A stretch of DNA of 64,000 nucleotides, taken from NCBI GenBank assembly GCA_022828425.1, contig CP094685.1, positions 2,108,001-2,172,000 of the forward strand. The letters are read 5' to 3'. Shown one piece after another: positions 24,381 through 32,800 of this stretch (the first letter of the stretch is position 1; each line of letters starts with the position of its first letter). Origin of the DNA: Candidatus Thiothrix sulfatifontis. GTDB taxonomy: Bacteria; Pseudomonadota; Gammaproteobacteria; Thiotrichales; Thiotrichaceae. The notes below the pieces were generated by a model. That model was not told where the DNA came from and did no database searches. It saw only the letters and a list, made by a program, of their open reading frames with translations. Position numbers and translations under genes: made by a program.

Positions 24381-25139
24381 ATGGCATACACCAGACCAAA
24401 AAGTGATATTAAATTATCGCCAGATGAAAAAAGAGAACTGCTACAGGAGTATTTTGATTACTATCAAAAAGTAGCATTAAGTAATCCAGAACTTCTCAAT
24501 TCAAAACTACCTCGTGATGCCTTTGATGATTTATTGAATGATATTGGCGAATTAATTCTAACCAAGTCAAAAAAGTTATCATCCAAAGAAGGTCAAGTTA
24601 GCTCTTTTCTATCAAATAACCCTTTGCCACAAAAATTAGAACAATATTTACCAAAAGAGTTTAGAGCTTACTGTTTAGCGTTAAACTCATTAAAACAATG
24701 GCTATCCGCTGAACAAGCAGCGACAGACCGATATATTTTTGGTGGCACAGCTCGACAACAATATAAACAGCTAACTAAAAACTGCTTAATATCAGGCATA
24801 TCAGCAGACGAATTTAATATTGAGCTACATCACCCGGTGAGAGATGGAAGACCACCTATTCCTTTAGCAAAAGAAATTCATGAAAAAATTGAAGAGCAAA
24901 CCCCAACCACAAAAGAAAAAGATAAAATAATGGAAATAATTTATCCAATAAAGAAAGAAGGTGGGCGTTCTTGGATTATGTTAAAATTAGGTTGTGAGTT
25001 ATTGTTAGATATAGCATCCACAACTAAAAGTAAAAATATCCAAGCATCATCAAAAACATTTGCACGTAAAGCTAGTAAAGCCACTAACTTAAGTTATCAA
25101 GAATTGCTCAATTGGATAAAAACAAAAGAACTTATTTAA
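24381..25139 (+). CDS. Cassette protein of unknown function with HHPVRDGRPPIPL motif
   Basis: A 252-residue, Lys-rich, soluble protein encoded in AT-rich DNA. The only striking motif is ELHHPVRDGRPPIPL (about residues 151-165), a His-His-Pro and Arg-Asp-Gly arrangement that recalls HNH/His-Me type nuclease cores and that I associate with other uncharacterised integron-cassette proteins. A helical C-terminal part follows (about 195-252). The ATG lies 13 bases after the restored attC core site, the usual position of a cassette gene, and the stop is two bases before the next attC-like site. Nuclease function is only a suggestion. Confidence 0.6.
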   Translation: MAYTRPKSDIKLSPDEKRELLQEYFDYYQKVALSNPELLNSKLPRDAFDDLLNDIGELILTKSKKLSSKEGQVSSFLSNNPLPQKLEQYLPKEFRAYCLALNSLKQWLSAEQAATDRYIFGGTARQQYKQLTKNCLISGISADEFNIELHHPVRDGRPPIPLAKEIHEKIEEQTPTTKEKDKIMEIIYPIKKEGGRSWIMLKLGCELLLDIASTTKSKNIQASSKTFARKASKATNLSYQELLNWIKTKELI

Positions 25140-25141
25140 AT

Positions 25142-25233
25142 GCTAACGATTACATCGACGACGGACGCGGTGACAACCCGCGACTTCGCCCAGTTTACTC
25201 CCCGCCGCGCCCGTCCAAGACAAAAAATTAGGT
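25142..25233 (+). other. attC-like recombination site 2 (R' core degenerate)
   Basis: R'' core GCTAACG at 25142-25148, then TCGACGACGGACGCGGTGACA, nearly identical to site 1, a variable loop, and CGCCGCGCCCGTC at 25203-25215, identical to site 1. The expected GTTRRRY core at the right end is replaced by ATTAGGT (25227-25233), so this site may no longer recombine and the two adjoining genes may move as one unit. Confidence 0.6.
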
Positions 25234-25238
25234 ATTCC

Positions 25239-25658
25239 ATGGACTATATATCCTCCGATGACGTTGAGAAATCGCTAGATTTAACTGAGCAATTGATGCT
25301 TTATTACAGGGAATATGGCCTCGTTTGGGATAGGGGCAAGCGTAGGGAGCTTTTAGATTCAGTGGAGCATTTCCATATTTTGAATAAAGGCTCCTTTATT
25401 GGCTTTTTCGCATTCTTCAAAGAAGAAGATCATATTTATGTCTGCGATCTGCAATTGTCACCAGAGCACCAAAATAAGGGTGTGGGTAGTGCTGTAATGC
25501 AGCATATTATTGACATTGCGTCATCGTTGGGTTTAATGGCTATAAAACTGTCCGTCTTTAAGTCCAACAGCGTCGCAATGCACCTTTATCGGCGTATTGG
25601 TTTTGTTGTGTCGGAAGAGGGTAAAATGGTTTATCGGCTTAGCTATGAACTTACCTAA
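25239..25658 (+). CDS. GNAT-family N-acetyltransferase in an integron cassette
   Basis: A 139-residue acetyltransferase. The acetyl-CoA loop is visible as HQNKGVGSAVMQHI (Q/R-x-x-G-x-G/A pattern), preceded by the strand YVCDLQLSPE and followed by IKLSVFKSNSVAMHLYRRIGF, the standard C-terminal GNAT block. The frame is open back to ATG 25140, but those 33 extra codons translate the attC-like palindrome, so ATG 25239 is taken as the real start. The substrate is not predictable; GNAT cassettes often modify small molecules, drugs or toxins. The stop TAA lies inside the next attC core CCTAACA. Confidence 0.8.
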   Translation: MDYISSDDVEKSLDLTEQLMLYYREYGLVWDRGKRRELLDSVEHFHILNKGSFIGFFAFFKEEDHIYVCDLQLSPEHQNKGVGSAVMQHIIDIASSLGLMAIKLSVFKSNSVAMHLYRRIGFVVSEEGKMVYRLSYELT

Positions 25659-25763
25659 CAATCGCAACTAGCCGGAAATATTTTCCGTTCCTTGTTTTGC
25701 GGTCTACGCTACGCTACCGCAAAACAATCCACTCCAAATATGCCGCTGTTGCGGGCGTTGGCC
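25654..25763 (+). other. attC-like recombination site 3
   Basis: The R'' core CCTAACA (25654-25660) and CGCAAC pair with GTTGCG and GCGTTGGCC (R' core GTTGGCC at 25757-25763). The spacer regions differ, as in true attC sites. The centre has a perfect 12-base stem, TTGTTTTGCGGT against ACCGCAAAACAA. The total of 110 bases is within the attC range. It starts in the stop codon region of the GNAT gene. From 25764 to 25970 there is AT-rich DNA with no convincing gene. Confidence 0.75.
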
Positions 25764-25970
25764 TAAAGTTGAGAAACTATAGGTATCCTAAAAATTTATT
25801 TTTATCTGTCAAATTATATAAGTACCCATGCGAAATTTTTTGGCGGATTAATAGATTAACTTATTTGATAAATAAGCATACAAATCTTAAAAAACCATAA
25901 CAAGGTATTTACCTTTAAATTATAGTTAGAGCAGGATAAGCCAATCCATTTAGTTTAGGTCTTAATTTTT

Positions 25971-26792
25971 ATGATTATAACTTCTATTGCCGTAAGTCTT
26001 TATTTATGTTTATTGCTGGTTTTTATAGCTTATAGGCCAGATGATAGAATATGCATAAAGTATACTGCATTTCCTGCTTTTTTGATAAATAATGAAGATA
26101 TAAAAATATATTCAAATGATAAAAACCTCTATGTTTATTCGATTTTTATAAAAAACAGCAAAAAGAAAAATATTTTAAACTATGAAAGTTTGAAAGTAAT
26201 AAAAATTACGACAGAGAACAGTGTTAGCTTCAAATCCATAATTTCAAGTAATCCTTCTTATATAAAAAATAATATTTTACTAAAAGATAAGGAAGTGAGC
26301 ATTCATGTTGCTGAATTACAAGAACATGACTTTATGCGCATAGATTTTTTATATTTATCAAATTTCAAAAATCATCATCAAAAAGATAAAAATACGATAT
26401 TTTTTGACCCGCCACGTTTGTGTTTTAATGATGAAATAATAAATAAAGAAATTTCTGTTAATCAGTTTCGTATTGGAAAAGTAACAGAAAGTAGTTTTTT
26501 TGGAAAAATATTAAGAAGTTTTTTTATAATTTTCATGAATAGTGCAATTCTATTAGTGATATATGGAATTATTAATCAATTGAGTGATATTCTTTATACG
26601 AGTGTTTCTTTTGATATTAAAGAAGTTGTTTATAATTTTATGGAATCTATTTTTATTTTAGCAACTGCTGCATTTCTGTTAATGATTTTTGGATATACAA
26701 AGTATGAAAACGAAAATAATCTTGTGAATGAGATTAAAGATTATTACGGAATTCCTAATACGGTTAATATTATTGCATATGTTATTATGTAG
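25971..26792 (+). CDS. Unknown membrane protein in the AT-rich island
   Basis: A 273-residue protein with no family I recognise. It has an N-terminal transmembrane helix (about 2-21), a 150-residue polar, Lys/Asn-rich domain with strand-like segments, two further helices (about 180-205 and 222-246) and a short tail. Base composition is the most AT-rich in the window, unlike its downstream neighbour. No ribosome site is obvious before the ATG. It could be the cassette following attC site 3, though the 207-base leader is long for a cassette and no clear attC follows. Confidence 0.5.
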   Translation: MIITSIAVSLYLCLLLVFIAYRPDDRICIKYTAFPAFLINNEDIKIYSNDKNLYVYSIFIKNSKKKNILNYESLKVIKITTENSVSFKSIISSNPSYIKNNILLKDKEVSIHVAELQEHDFMRIDFLYLSNFKNHHQKDKNTIFFDPPRLCFNDEIINKEISVNQFRIGKVTESSFFGKILRSFFIIFMNSAILLVIYGIINQLSDILYTSVSFDIKEVVYNFMESIFILATAAFLLMIFGYTKYENENNLVNEIKDYYGIPNTVNIIAYVIM

Positions 26793-27000
26793 TTGTTTCA
26801 ATATTGAGCTTTATTGATAAAAGGCATAAAGCTGATTTGCTTGGTAATTTAATTATTAAATGATGCTGGCGATTCAACGCATAAGACAGAAATGCGAACG
26901 GACAAGGCTTTAAGCGGATTGCCCTACTGCTTGGGTAGCTATCCCAACAGAATGGGGTGGTGTTATGCTCTACGCCACCAAGTGTTAGGAAGGAGGTTTC
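26793..27000. other. Right junction of the AT-rich island and leader of the PRK-like gene
   Basis: Composition returns to the host-like value around 26870. The 60 bases before the PRK-like gene contain a short hairpin with GGGTGGTG and CGCCACC arms near 26955-26979, flanked by CCCAACA and TGTTAGG, a weak attC-like arrangement that is shorter than known sites. GGAAGGAGG at 26988-26996 is a strong ribosome site for the next gene. Confidence 0.4.
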
Positions 27001-27927
27001 ATGTCAGCAAAACACCCTATTGTGGCAATCACCGGCGCGATGGAGTCCGGTTCTGTGTCTGTGATTCAGGCATTGGAGCGGATTTTTTACCGCGAACGCG
27101 TCAAAGCTGTCTACATCGACGGCAGCGCTTTCCGACGTTATGACCGCACCGCGATGCGCGAAGAAGTGCGCAAAGCACAGGAAGAAGGGCGCACCTTGGG
27201 GCATTTCGGCCCTGAAGGTAATCATCTGGATAAATTAGCCAGCTTATTTCTCGAATATGCCACGGTTGGCAAAGGCGCGTATCGGCATTATTTGCATACG
27301 TCGCGGCAAGCGGAGAAATACGGGCAGGCCGTTGGCACGTTTACACCGTGGGAGCCGATGGATCCCGACAGCGATTTATTGTTGTACCGTGGCTTGCACG
27401 GCGCAGCGGTGGCGGATGGTGTTGATGTTGCGCAATACCCCGATCTTTCGATTGGAATTGCCCCCAACGCGAATTTGGAGTGGATGGCAAAAATCCAGCA
27501 CGAAATCAAAGAAAAAGGTGTCGCATTAGATGACGCGAAAACCGCGCTGCTGAACCGTTTGCACGATTATGTGCATCACATTACCCCGCAATTCATGCGC
27601 ACCCACATTAATTTCCAGCTTATTCCTTTGGTGGATACCTCCGATCCGTTTGGGGCTGAAGCCGTGCCAAGCCCGGATGAGTGTTATTTGGTGATGCGTT
27701 TTTCAAAGCAATTCCAGCCTGATTTTTTGCCATTGCTACACGATATTCCGGGGGCGTTTATGTCACGCCGCAATACGTTGGTGGTGCCGAGTAGCAAGAC
27801 GCTGATGGCGATTGAGCTGGTATTAGTGCCGATTATTCATCGCCTCATTGATAATAGCCGCCAATTGCGCGGTATCACCGACGTGCCGGAAGAGCGTGGC
27901 GCGGGCGTGTTAGGTTTAGTGGAATAA
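27001..27927 (+). CDS. Phosphoribulokinase-like protein with altered active site
   Basis: A 308-residue member of the proteobacterial phosphoribulokinase family over its whole length (HPIVAITG start, YLHTSRQAEKYGQAVGTFTPWE, LHGAAVADGVD, NLEWMAKI, FMRTHINFQLIPLVDTSDPF). Key positions differ from active enzymes as I remember them from Rhodobacter: the P-loop GSSGAGTT is GAMESGSV (12-19), Asp42 is Ser42, His45 is Arg45, Glu131 is Arg130, and Arg168-Asp169 are His167-Glu168. Phosphorylation of ribulose-5-phosphate is therefore unlikely; a regulatory or structural role, or a changed substrate, is possible. The frame is intact and the ribosome site strong, arguing against a decaying gene. No other Calvin-cycle gene is adjacent. 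Confidence 0.85.
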   Translation: MSAKHPIVAITGAMESGSVSVIQALERIFYRERVKAVYIDGSAFRRYDRTAMREEVRKAQEEGRTLGHFGPEGNHLDKLASLFLEYATVGKGAYRHYLHTSRQAEKYGQAVGTFTPWEPMDPDSDLLLYRGLHGAAVADGVDVAQYPDLSIGIAPNANLEWMAKIQHEIKEKGVALDDAKTALLNRLHDYVHHITPQFMRTHINFQLIPLVDTSDPFGAEAVPSPDECYLVMRFSKQFQPDFLPLLHDIPGAFMSRRNTLVVPSSKTLMAIELVLVPIIHRLIDNSRQLRGITDVPEERGAGVLGLVE

Positions 27928-27935
27928 CGGCAGCC

Positions 27936-29063
27936 GTGATTTATCGCAAGGAAATTGACGGGCTACGCGCCCTAGCAGTGTTGCCCGTCATGCTGTTTCA
28001 TGCCGGATTCAGCACCTTTGGTGGTGGATTCGTGGGCGTGGATGTCTTTTTTGTCATCAGTGGCTATTTGATTACGTCAATTATTCTGGCTGAACTGGAG
28101 ACAGGCACGTTCAGTCTCGCGGGCTTTTACGAACGGCGAGCGCGGCGGATTTTGCCCGCGCTGTTTTTTGTGTTGCTGGCGTGTTTGCCTTTGGCGTGGT
28201 GGTTGTTATTGCCACATGAATTGGTCGCGTTTGGGGAAAGCTTGATTGCGGTAGCGGTGTTTGCCTCTAACATTCTGTTTTGGTTGCAAACCGACTATTT
28301 TGCGGCGACGGCAGAGCAGATTCCGTTGTTGCATACGTGGAGCTTGGCGGTTGAGGAGCAGTATTATCTGGTGTTCCCGCTGTTGATGTTGCTGGCGTGG
28401 GGCTTGGGGAAACGTTGGCTGTTGGGCTTGTTGGCACTGATCGCGTTACTGAGTTTGGGTTGGTCGGAATGGTTGTGGCGCAGCTCGGTTGAAGCCAATT
28501 TCTATTTGATTCCCAGCCGCGCATGGGAATTATTGGTGGGGGCATTGGCAGCATTTTATTGGCAAAAACACCCGTTTCCACAAGGAATCTTGGCGCAAAG
28601 CGGCAGTCTATTGGGTATCGCTTTATTGGCTTGCGCGGTATTGTTTTTTAATGAAGGGATGCCGTTTCCAAGCCTGTATGCGCTAGTGCCGACGCTGGGC
28701 GCGGTGTTGTTGATTGTGTTTGCAACACCTGCAACGTGGGTCGGTCAGTTGCTGGCATTCCCGCCGCTGGTGTGGGTGGGGCTGATTTCGTACAGTGCGT
28801 ATTTGTGGCATCAGCCGGTATTCGTGTTTGCGCGGCTGCAAGCGTTGGAAGAACCGAGCCAGAATGTCATGGCAGCGCTGATAGCGTTGAGTTTGGGGCT
28901 GGCGTGGTTTAGCTGGCGTTTCGTGGAAAAACCGTTTCGCAATCGGCAGCGTTTTACCCGTACCCAAGTATTCGCGGGGGCATTGGTTGGTAGCGTGCTG
29001 TTCATTGCAGTGGGGGCAGCGTTGGTGTTGACCGATGGCTTTGCTGGTCGTTTTGCGGATTGA
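27936..29063 (+). CDS. Acyltransferase-3 family membrane O-acyltransferase
   Basis: A 375-residue membrane protein of the OafA/YrhL acyltransferase family, with about ten helices. The N-terminal signature YRKEIDGLRALAVLPVMLFH carries the conserved Arg and His; FFVISGYLIT and FYERRARRILPALF follow. It probably transfers acetyl or another acyl group to a surface polysaccharide. It begins with GTG eight bases after the PRK-like stop. Many homologues are fused to a C-terminal SGNH domain; here that domain is encoded by the next gene with its own signal peptide. Confidence 0.88.
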   Translation: MIYRKEIDGLRALAVLPVMLFHAGFSTFGGGFVGVDVFFVISGYLITSIILAELETGTFSLAGFYERRARRILPALFFVLLACLPLAWWLLLPHELVAFGESLIAVAVFASNILFWLQTDYFAATAEQIPLLHTWSLAVEEQYYLVFPLLMLLAWGLGKRWLLGLLALIALLSLGWSEWLWRSSVEANFYLIPSRAWELLVGALAAFYWQKHPFPQGILAQSGSLLGIALLACAVLFFNEGMPFPSLYALVPTLGAVLLIVFATPATWVGQLLAFPPLVWVGLISYSAYLWHQPVFVFARLQALEEPSQNVMAALIALSLGLAWFSWRFVEKPFRNRQRFTRTQVFAGALVGSVLFIAVGAALVLTDGFAGRFAD

Positions 29064-29070
29064 AAAACCT

Positions 29071-29883
29071 ATGATGAAAATTTACGTGCCATTATTGCTG
29101 GGATTGCTGTGTATCGGTGGCATGACGCCGGTGTGGGCGGATGCGTCGTCTGAGGCTTTACTCAAGGCTGCGGATACCGAAGCCAGTGGTGAATACACCC
29201 GCCAGCGCTTTCTCGCCGTGCAGAAAAAACCGTTTGATGCGGCTGATGCACGTAAAAAATTACTGATTATTGGCGACAGTCATGCGCAGGATTTTTTTAA
29301 TGGCGTGCTGGAAAATGGCTATCTGAGCAATTATCAGCTCAGTACCCGCTATATTCCGACTCGTTGCCAAATGGTATGGGGCGATAAAGGCGCTGAATTT
29401 ATCCAGTCGAAAGACACGGCACTGTGTGCGGAATCGGATACTGTGACGCAAGCCGCCGCGCAGATTGCCGAGGCGGATGTGGTCATTATGGTGGCGCGGT
29501 GGCAAGAGTGGGCGGCAAAATTATTGCCGGAGACGATTCAACAGATGAAGCTGCGGGCGGATCAGCAATTGATCGTCATCGGCGCAAAGGATTTCGGTAA
29601 AATTTCCATCAGAAATTACCTGAAGCTGTCTGGCGATGAACGGCTGGCCTTGCGTAATAAGGTTGATCCCAAACCGTTGGCGAGTAACCAGTGGTTGCGC
29701 GATACCTTGGGCGCGGCTGTGTTTATTGATCAGCAACGCTTGATTTGCGGTGAGGGTGACAGTTGCCGCCTGTTCACCGATGCGGGGGAATTGTTGTCGT
29801 ATGACGGCGGGCATTTAACCCCCGCCGGGGCGAAATACGTCGGCAAGTTATTGTTTACCGAATCATTTCTCCAAGGGCTTTAA
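29071..29883 (+). CDS. Exported SGNH-type domain protein, partner of the acyltransferase
   Basis: A 270-residue periplasmic protein with signal peptide (VPLLLGLLCIGGMTPVWADA). The SGNH elements are LLIIGDSHAQDF (catalytic Ser block) and SYDGGHLTPAG (Asp/His block), as in the C-terminal half of OafA-type acyltransferases. The ATG at 29071, eight bases after the acyltransferase stop, precedes the signal peptide. The pair thus represents a split form of the common fusion, probably finishing acyl transfer in the periplasm. Its 3' end overlaps the convergent SNF2 gene by 21 bases. Confidence 0.8.
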   Translation: MMKIYVPLLLGLLCIGGMTPVWADASSEALLKAADTEASGEYTRQRFLAVQKKPFDAADARKKLLIIGDSHAQDFFNGVLENGYLSNYQLSTRYIPTRCQMVWGDKGAEFIQSKDTALCAESDTVTQAAAQIAEADVVIMVARWQEWAAKLLPETIQQMKLRADQQLIVIGAKDFGKISIRNYLKLSGDERLALRNKVDPKPLASNQWLRDTLGAAVFIDQQRLICGEGDSCRLFTDAGELLSYDGGHLTPAGAKYVGKLLFTESFLQGL

Positions 29884-32800
29884 TAAATCCAACAAATCTT
29901 CGGAATTGAAGCGCACGCCTTCTTGTGCGCCGGTTTCTGAATACAAGCCATTGGCGAGCATCTGTTTTTTTTCCTGCAATTTGAGAATCTTTTCTTCTAC
30001 CGTGTCTTCGGTAATCAGCTTGTAGACGAAGACGGGTTTGTCTTGCCCAATGCGGTAAGCGCGGTCGGTGGCTTGTTGTTCCACTGCCGGGTTCCACCAA
30101 GGGTCGTAGTGAATCACGGTATCCGCAGCGGTTAGATTCAGCCCAGTCCCCCCGGCTTTGAGGCTAATCAGAAACACTTTCGCATCGCCTTCTTGGAAGT
30201 GGGCAATGACGTCTTCGCGATTTTTGGTTTGCCCGGTGAGTTTGGCGTAAACGATATTGGCGGCGACCAATTCGGCTTCGATGAGTGCCAGCATCGAGGT
30301 GAATTGCGAGAATAACAGCACCTTACGACCTTCTTCTAACATCTCCGGCAGCAAGGTCATCAACAATTCGAGCTTGGCAGATTGGTCGACATTCTTGGCT
30401 TTGTCGAGCTTGACCAAACGCGGGTCGCAACACACTTGGCGCAGTTTCAGCAACGCATCCAAAATCATAATGTGGCTGCGAGCGAAACCGTTGCGGCTGA
30501 TTTCTTCCTGTAATTTGGTATCCATCGCCAAGCGCACGGTTTCGTAAAGGTCGCGTTGTTTGCCTTCGAGCGCCACGCTGCGGATGATTTCGCTTTTCGG
30601 CGGCAATTCACTGGCAACCAGTTCCTTAGTGCGGCGCAACATGAACGGCAGGACGCGCTGGCGTAATTGCTGTTGCCTGCCTGCATCGCCTTGTTTTTCA
30701 ATGGGATTGCGGAACAGACGGGTGAATTTGTCGTGCGCTCCTAAGAAACCGGGCATCAGGAAATGGTACATTGACCACAATTCCCCCAGATGATTTTCCA
30801 GCGGTGTACCTGTCAGGCATAGGCGATGCTTGGCTTTGAGGGTGTAGATAACTTGAGTGGTGCGTGACGCGGCGTTTTTAATCGCTTGCGCTTCGTCCAA
30901 AATCAGGTAGTGGAAGGTGTGGCGCAAATACTGTTCTTCGTCACGCACAATCAAAGGGTAAGTGGTGAGCAGCAGGTCGTATTCACCCAGTTTGTCGAAA
31001 TGCTGGTGGCGGTCGTTGCCGTGAATCACTTGCACCCGCAAATCGGGTGTGAAACGGGCGGATTCGCGTCGCCAATTGCCCATTAAGCTGGTGGGGGCGA
31101 TGACTAGGGCGGGTTGGGTCAAGCGCCCCGCTTGCTTTTCGATGAGCAAATGCGCGAGGGCTTGCAAGGTTTTGCCTAAACCCATGTCATCGGCGAGGAT
31201 GCCATTGAACTGGTATTCGCGTAAAAATTGCAGCCAGCTCAAGCCTTCGTGTTGGTAATGGCGCAAGTCGGCATTCAGCCCTTCGGGTAAGTTAACAGCT
31301 TGAATCCCTTGGAAATCCCGTAACTTTTGGGTCAGTGCCAGCAATTCTTCTGCGCCTTTCCATTTCATGCCGGGGGCATTGAGCAGTGCGCCTAGATTCG
31401 TGCCTTGGTATTTGCTGAGTTCTAAATTGCCGTCGGCATTCAGCGGTTGGTGGTCGTAGAGTTCCACCAGCGTTTCGAGAATTCCGGCGAGGCGGTGCGA
31501 TTCAAGTTTTGCCCAGCGATTGCCAGAAAGCGGCACGAAAATGTACGGTTGGCGTTCCAGCAAGTCGCGCAAAGCCTGCGGGCTTTCCATTTGCCCCAGC
31601 ATTTCCACCAGAATCGGCAACAGATTAATACGTTGCCCGTCGACTTCAAAACCGAGGCTGATTTCAAACCAGTCATTGCCATTCGCACTTTCTTCCCACG
31701 CGGCATCGAGATCCCCAACGATGTCGAAATGCAGGTCGAAATTGTCGTCCAAGGTGACATTCCAGCCGGAATCGCGCAGTGCGGTCACGCCATGATCAAG
31801 GAAATCGTTCCAACGTAACGCCGTTAGCGACGGGGTATCGGGGTGCATCAGCAATTCGAGGCGGTGCAGGTCGCTAAAGCGCGTATTGACGCTTTCAAAA
31901 CCGTAATCGGCGAGGGTATCGAGTGCATTTTGTTCTGCGGCGAGGTCACGGTGAATGCGGTAACGCTTTGCGCCGACTTTGTGCAAGCTGCTGGGTTTGT
32001 GTTGCGTAGGTTGCAACACATGCCCTGCGTAGTTAAAGCGCAAACTGGCAATGTGGGTATCGTGACCCGTGTCCGGCAGGCGCGTGCAGCGCAAATACAA
32101 ATCCGGTATGGGTTCGGCGTGTAAATCGTCAATGTGTTGGCGGATTTTCGGTGAGGGTGCGGGAATATCCACATCCGGCAAGGCTTCCAGCAACCGTTCG
32201 CTGACAGTTTCTGCTTGCGCGGCGGGAATCGGCGGCGCATTCAGGAATTTTTCGACTTGTGTGGGGCTAAGATCGGAGTGTTCCAGCAAGCCGCAGGTGC
32301 GGGTGGCGGTGTCGATGTACCAGAATTTATTGTTGAGCCAAAAATGTTCGGTAATTGGGCGGTCGGTCTGCAATTCAACGGTGAATTCTTGCTTATCGTT
32401 GGCTTGCCAGATGAATTGTAAGCCGAGCGGTGCGCCATGCTGTAAGGGTTGGGCTTCGCGTTGCCAAGTGTCGACGGTTGCCCAAAAAGCGCGTCCGGTT
32501 TTTAGCACTTCCAGCAGGGCCTGTTCGCCGTGTTTGCCGCTCAAATTGCCCTTGTTCCAGTGATGCAAAAAGCGCATTCCGGGTATCGCCAGCAACTGCG
32601 CAATCATTAAATCGTGAGGTTCATACGCGAAATTGCGGGCGCGGTACGGGGTTAGCAGGGCTTCGAGTTGCACTGAAGCGGGTTTGCCGTAACCGCCTTT
32701 TTTGAGGGTATTGGCTTTGTACAAGCTCAAGGTAAGTTGCTGGTGACTGTCAGCGTCTAAAAAATACAGTAAGTCGGCGCCGGGTACGTCATTTTCTGGG

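Noticed and set aside
25697..25900. 67-codon frame overlapping attC site 3
   Set aside because: It starts inside the attC stem, has no ribosome site and gives a low-complexity basic product.
26943..26988. Fourth attC-like arrangement (CCCAACA, paired GGTGG/CCACC arms, TGTTAGG) before the PRK-like gene
   Set aside because: At 46 bases it is shorter than accepted attC sites, and TGTTAGGAAGG merges into the ribosome site of the next gene; likely chance or a leader hairpin.
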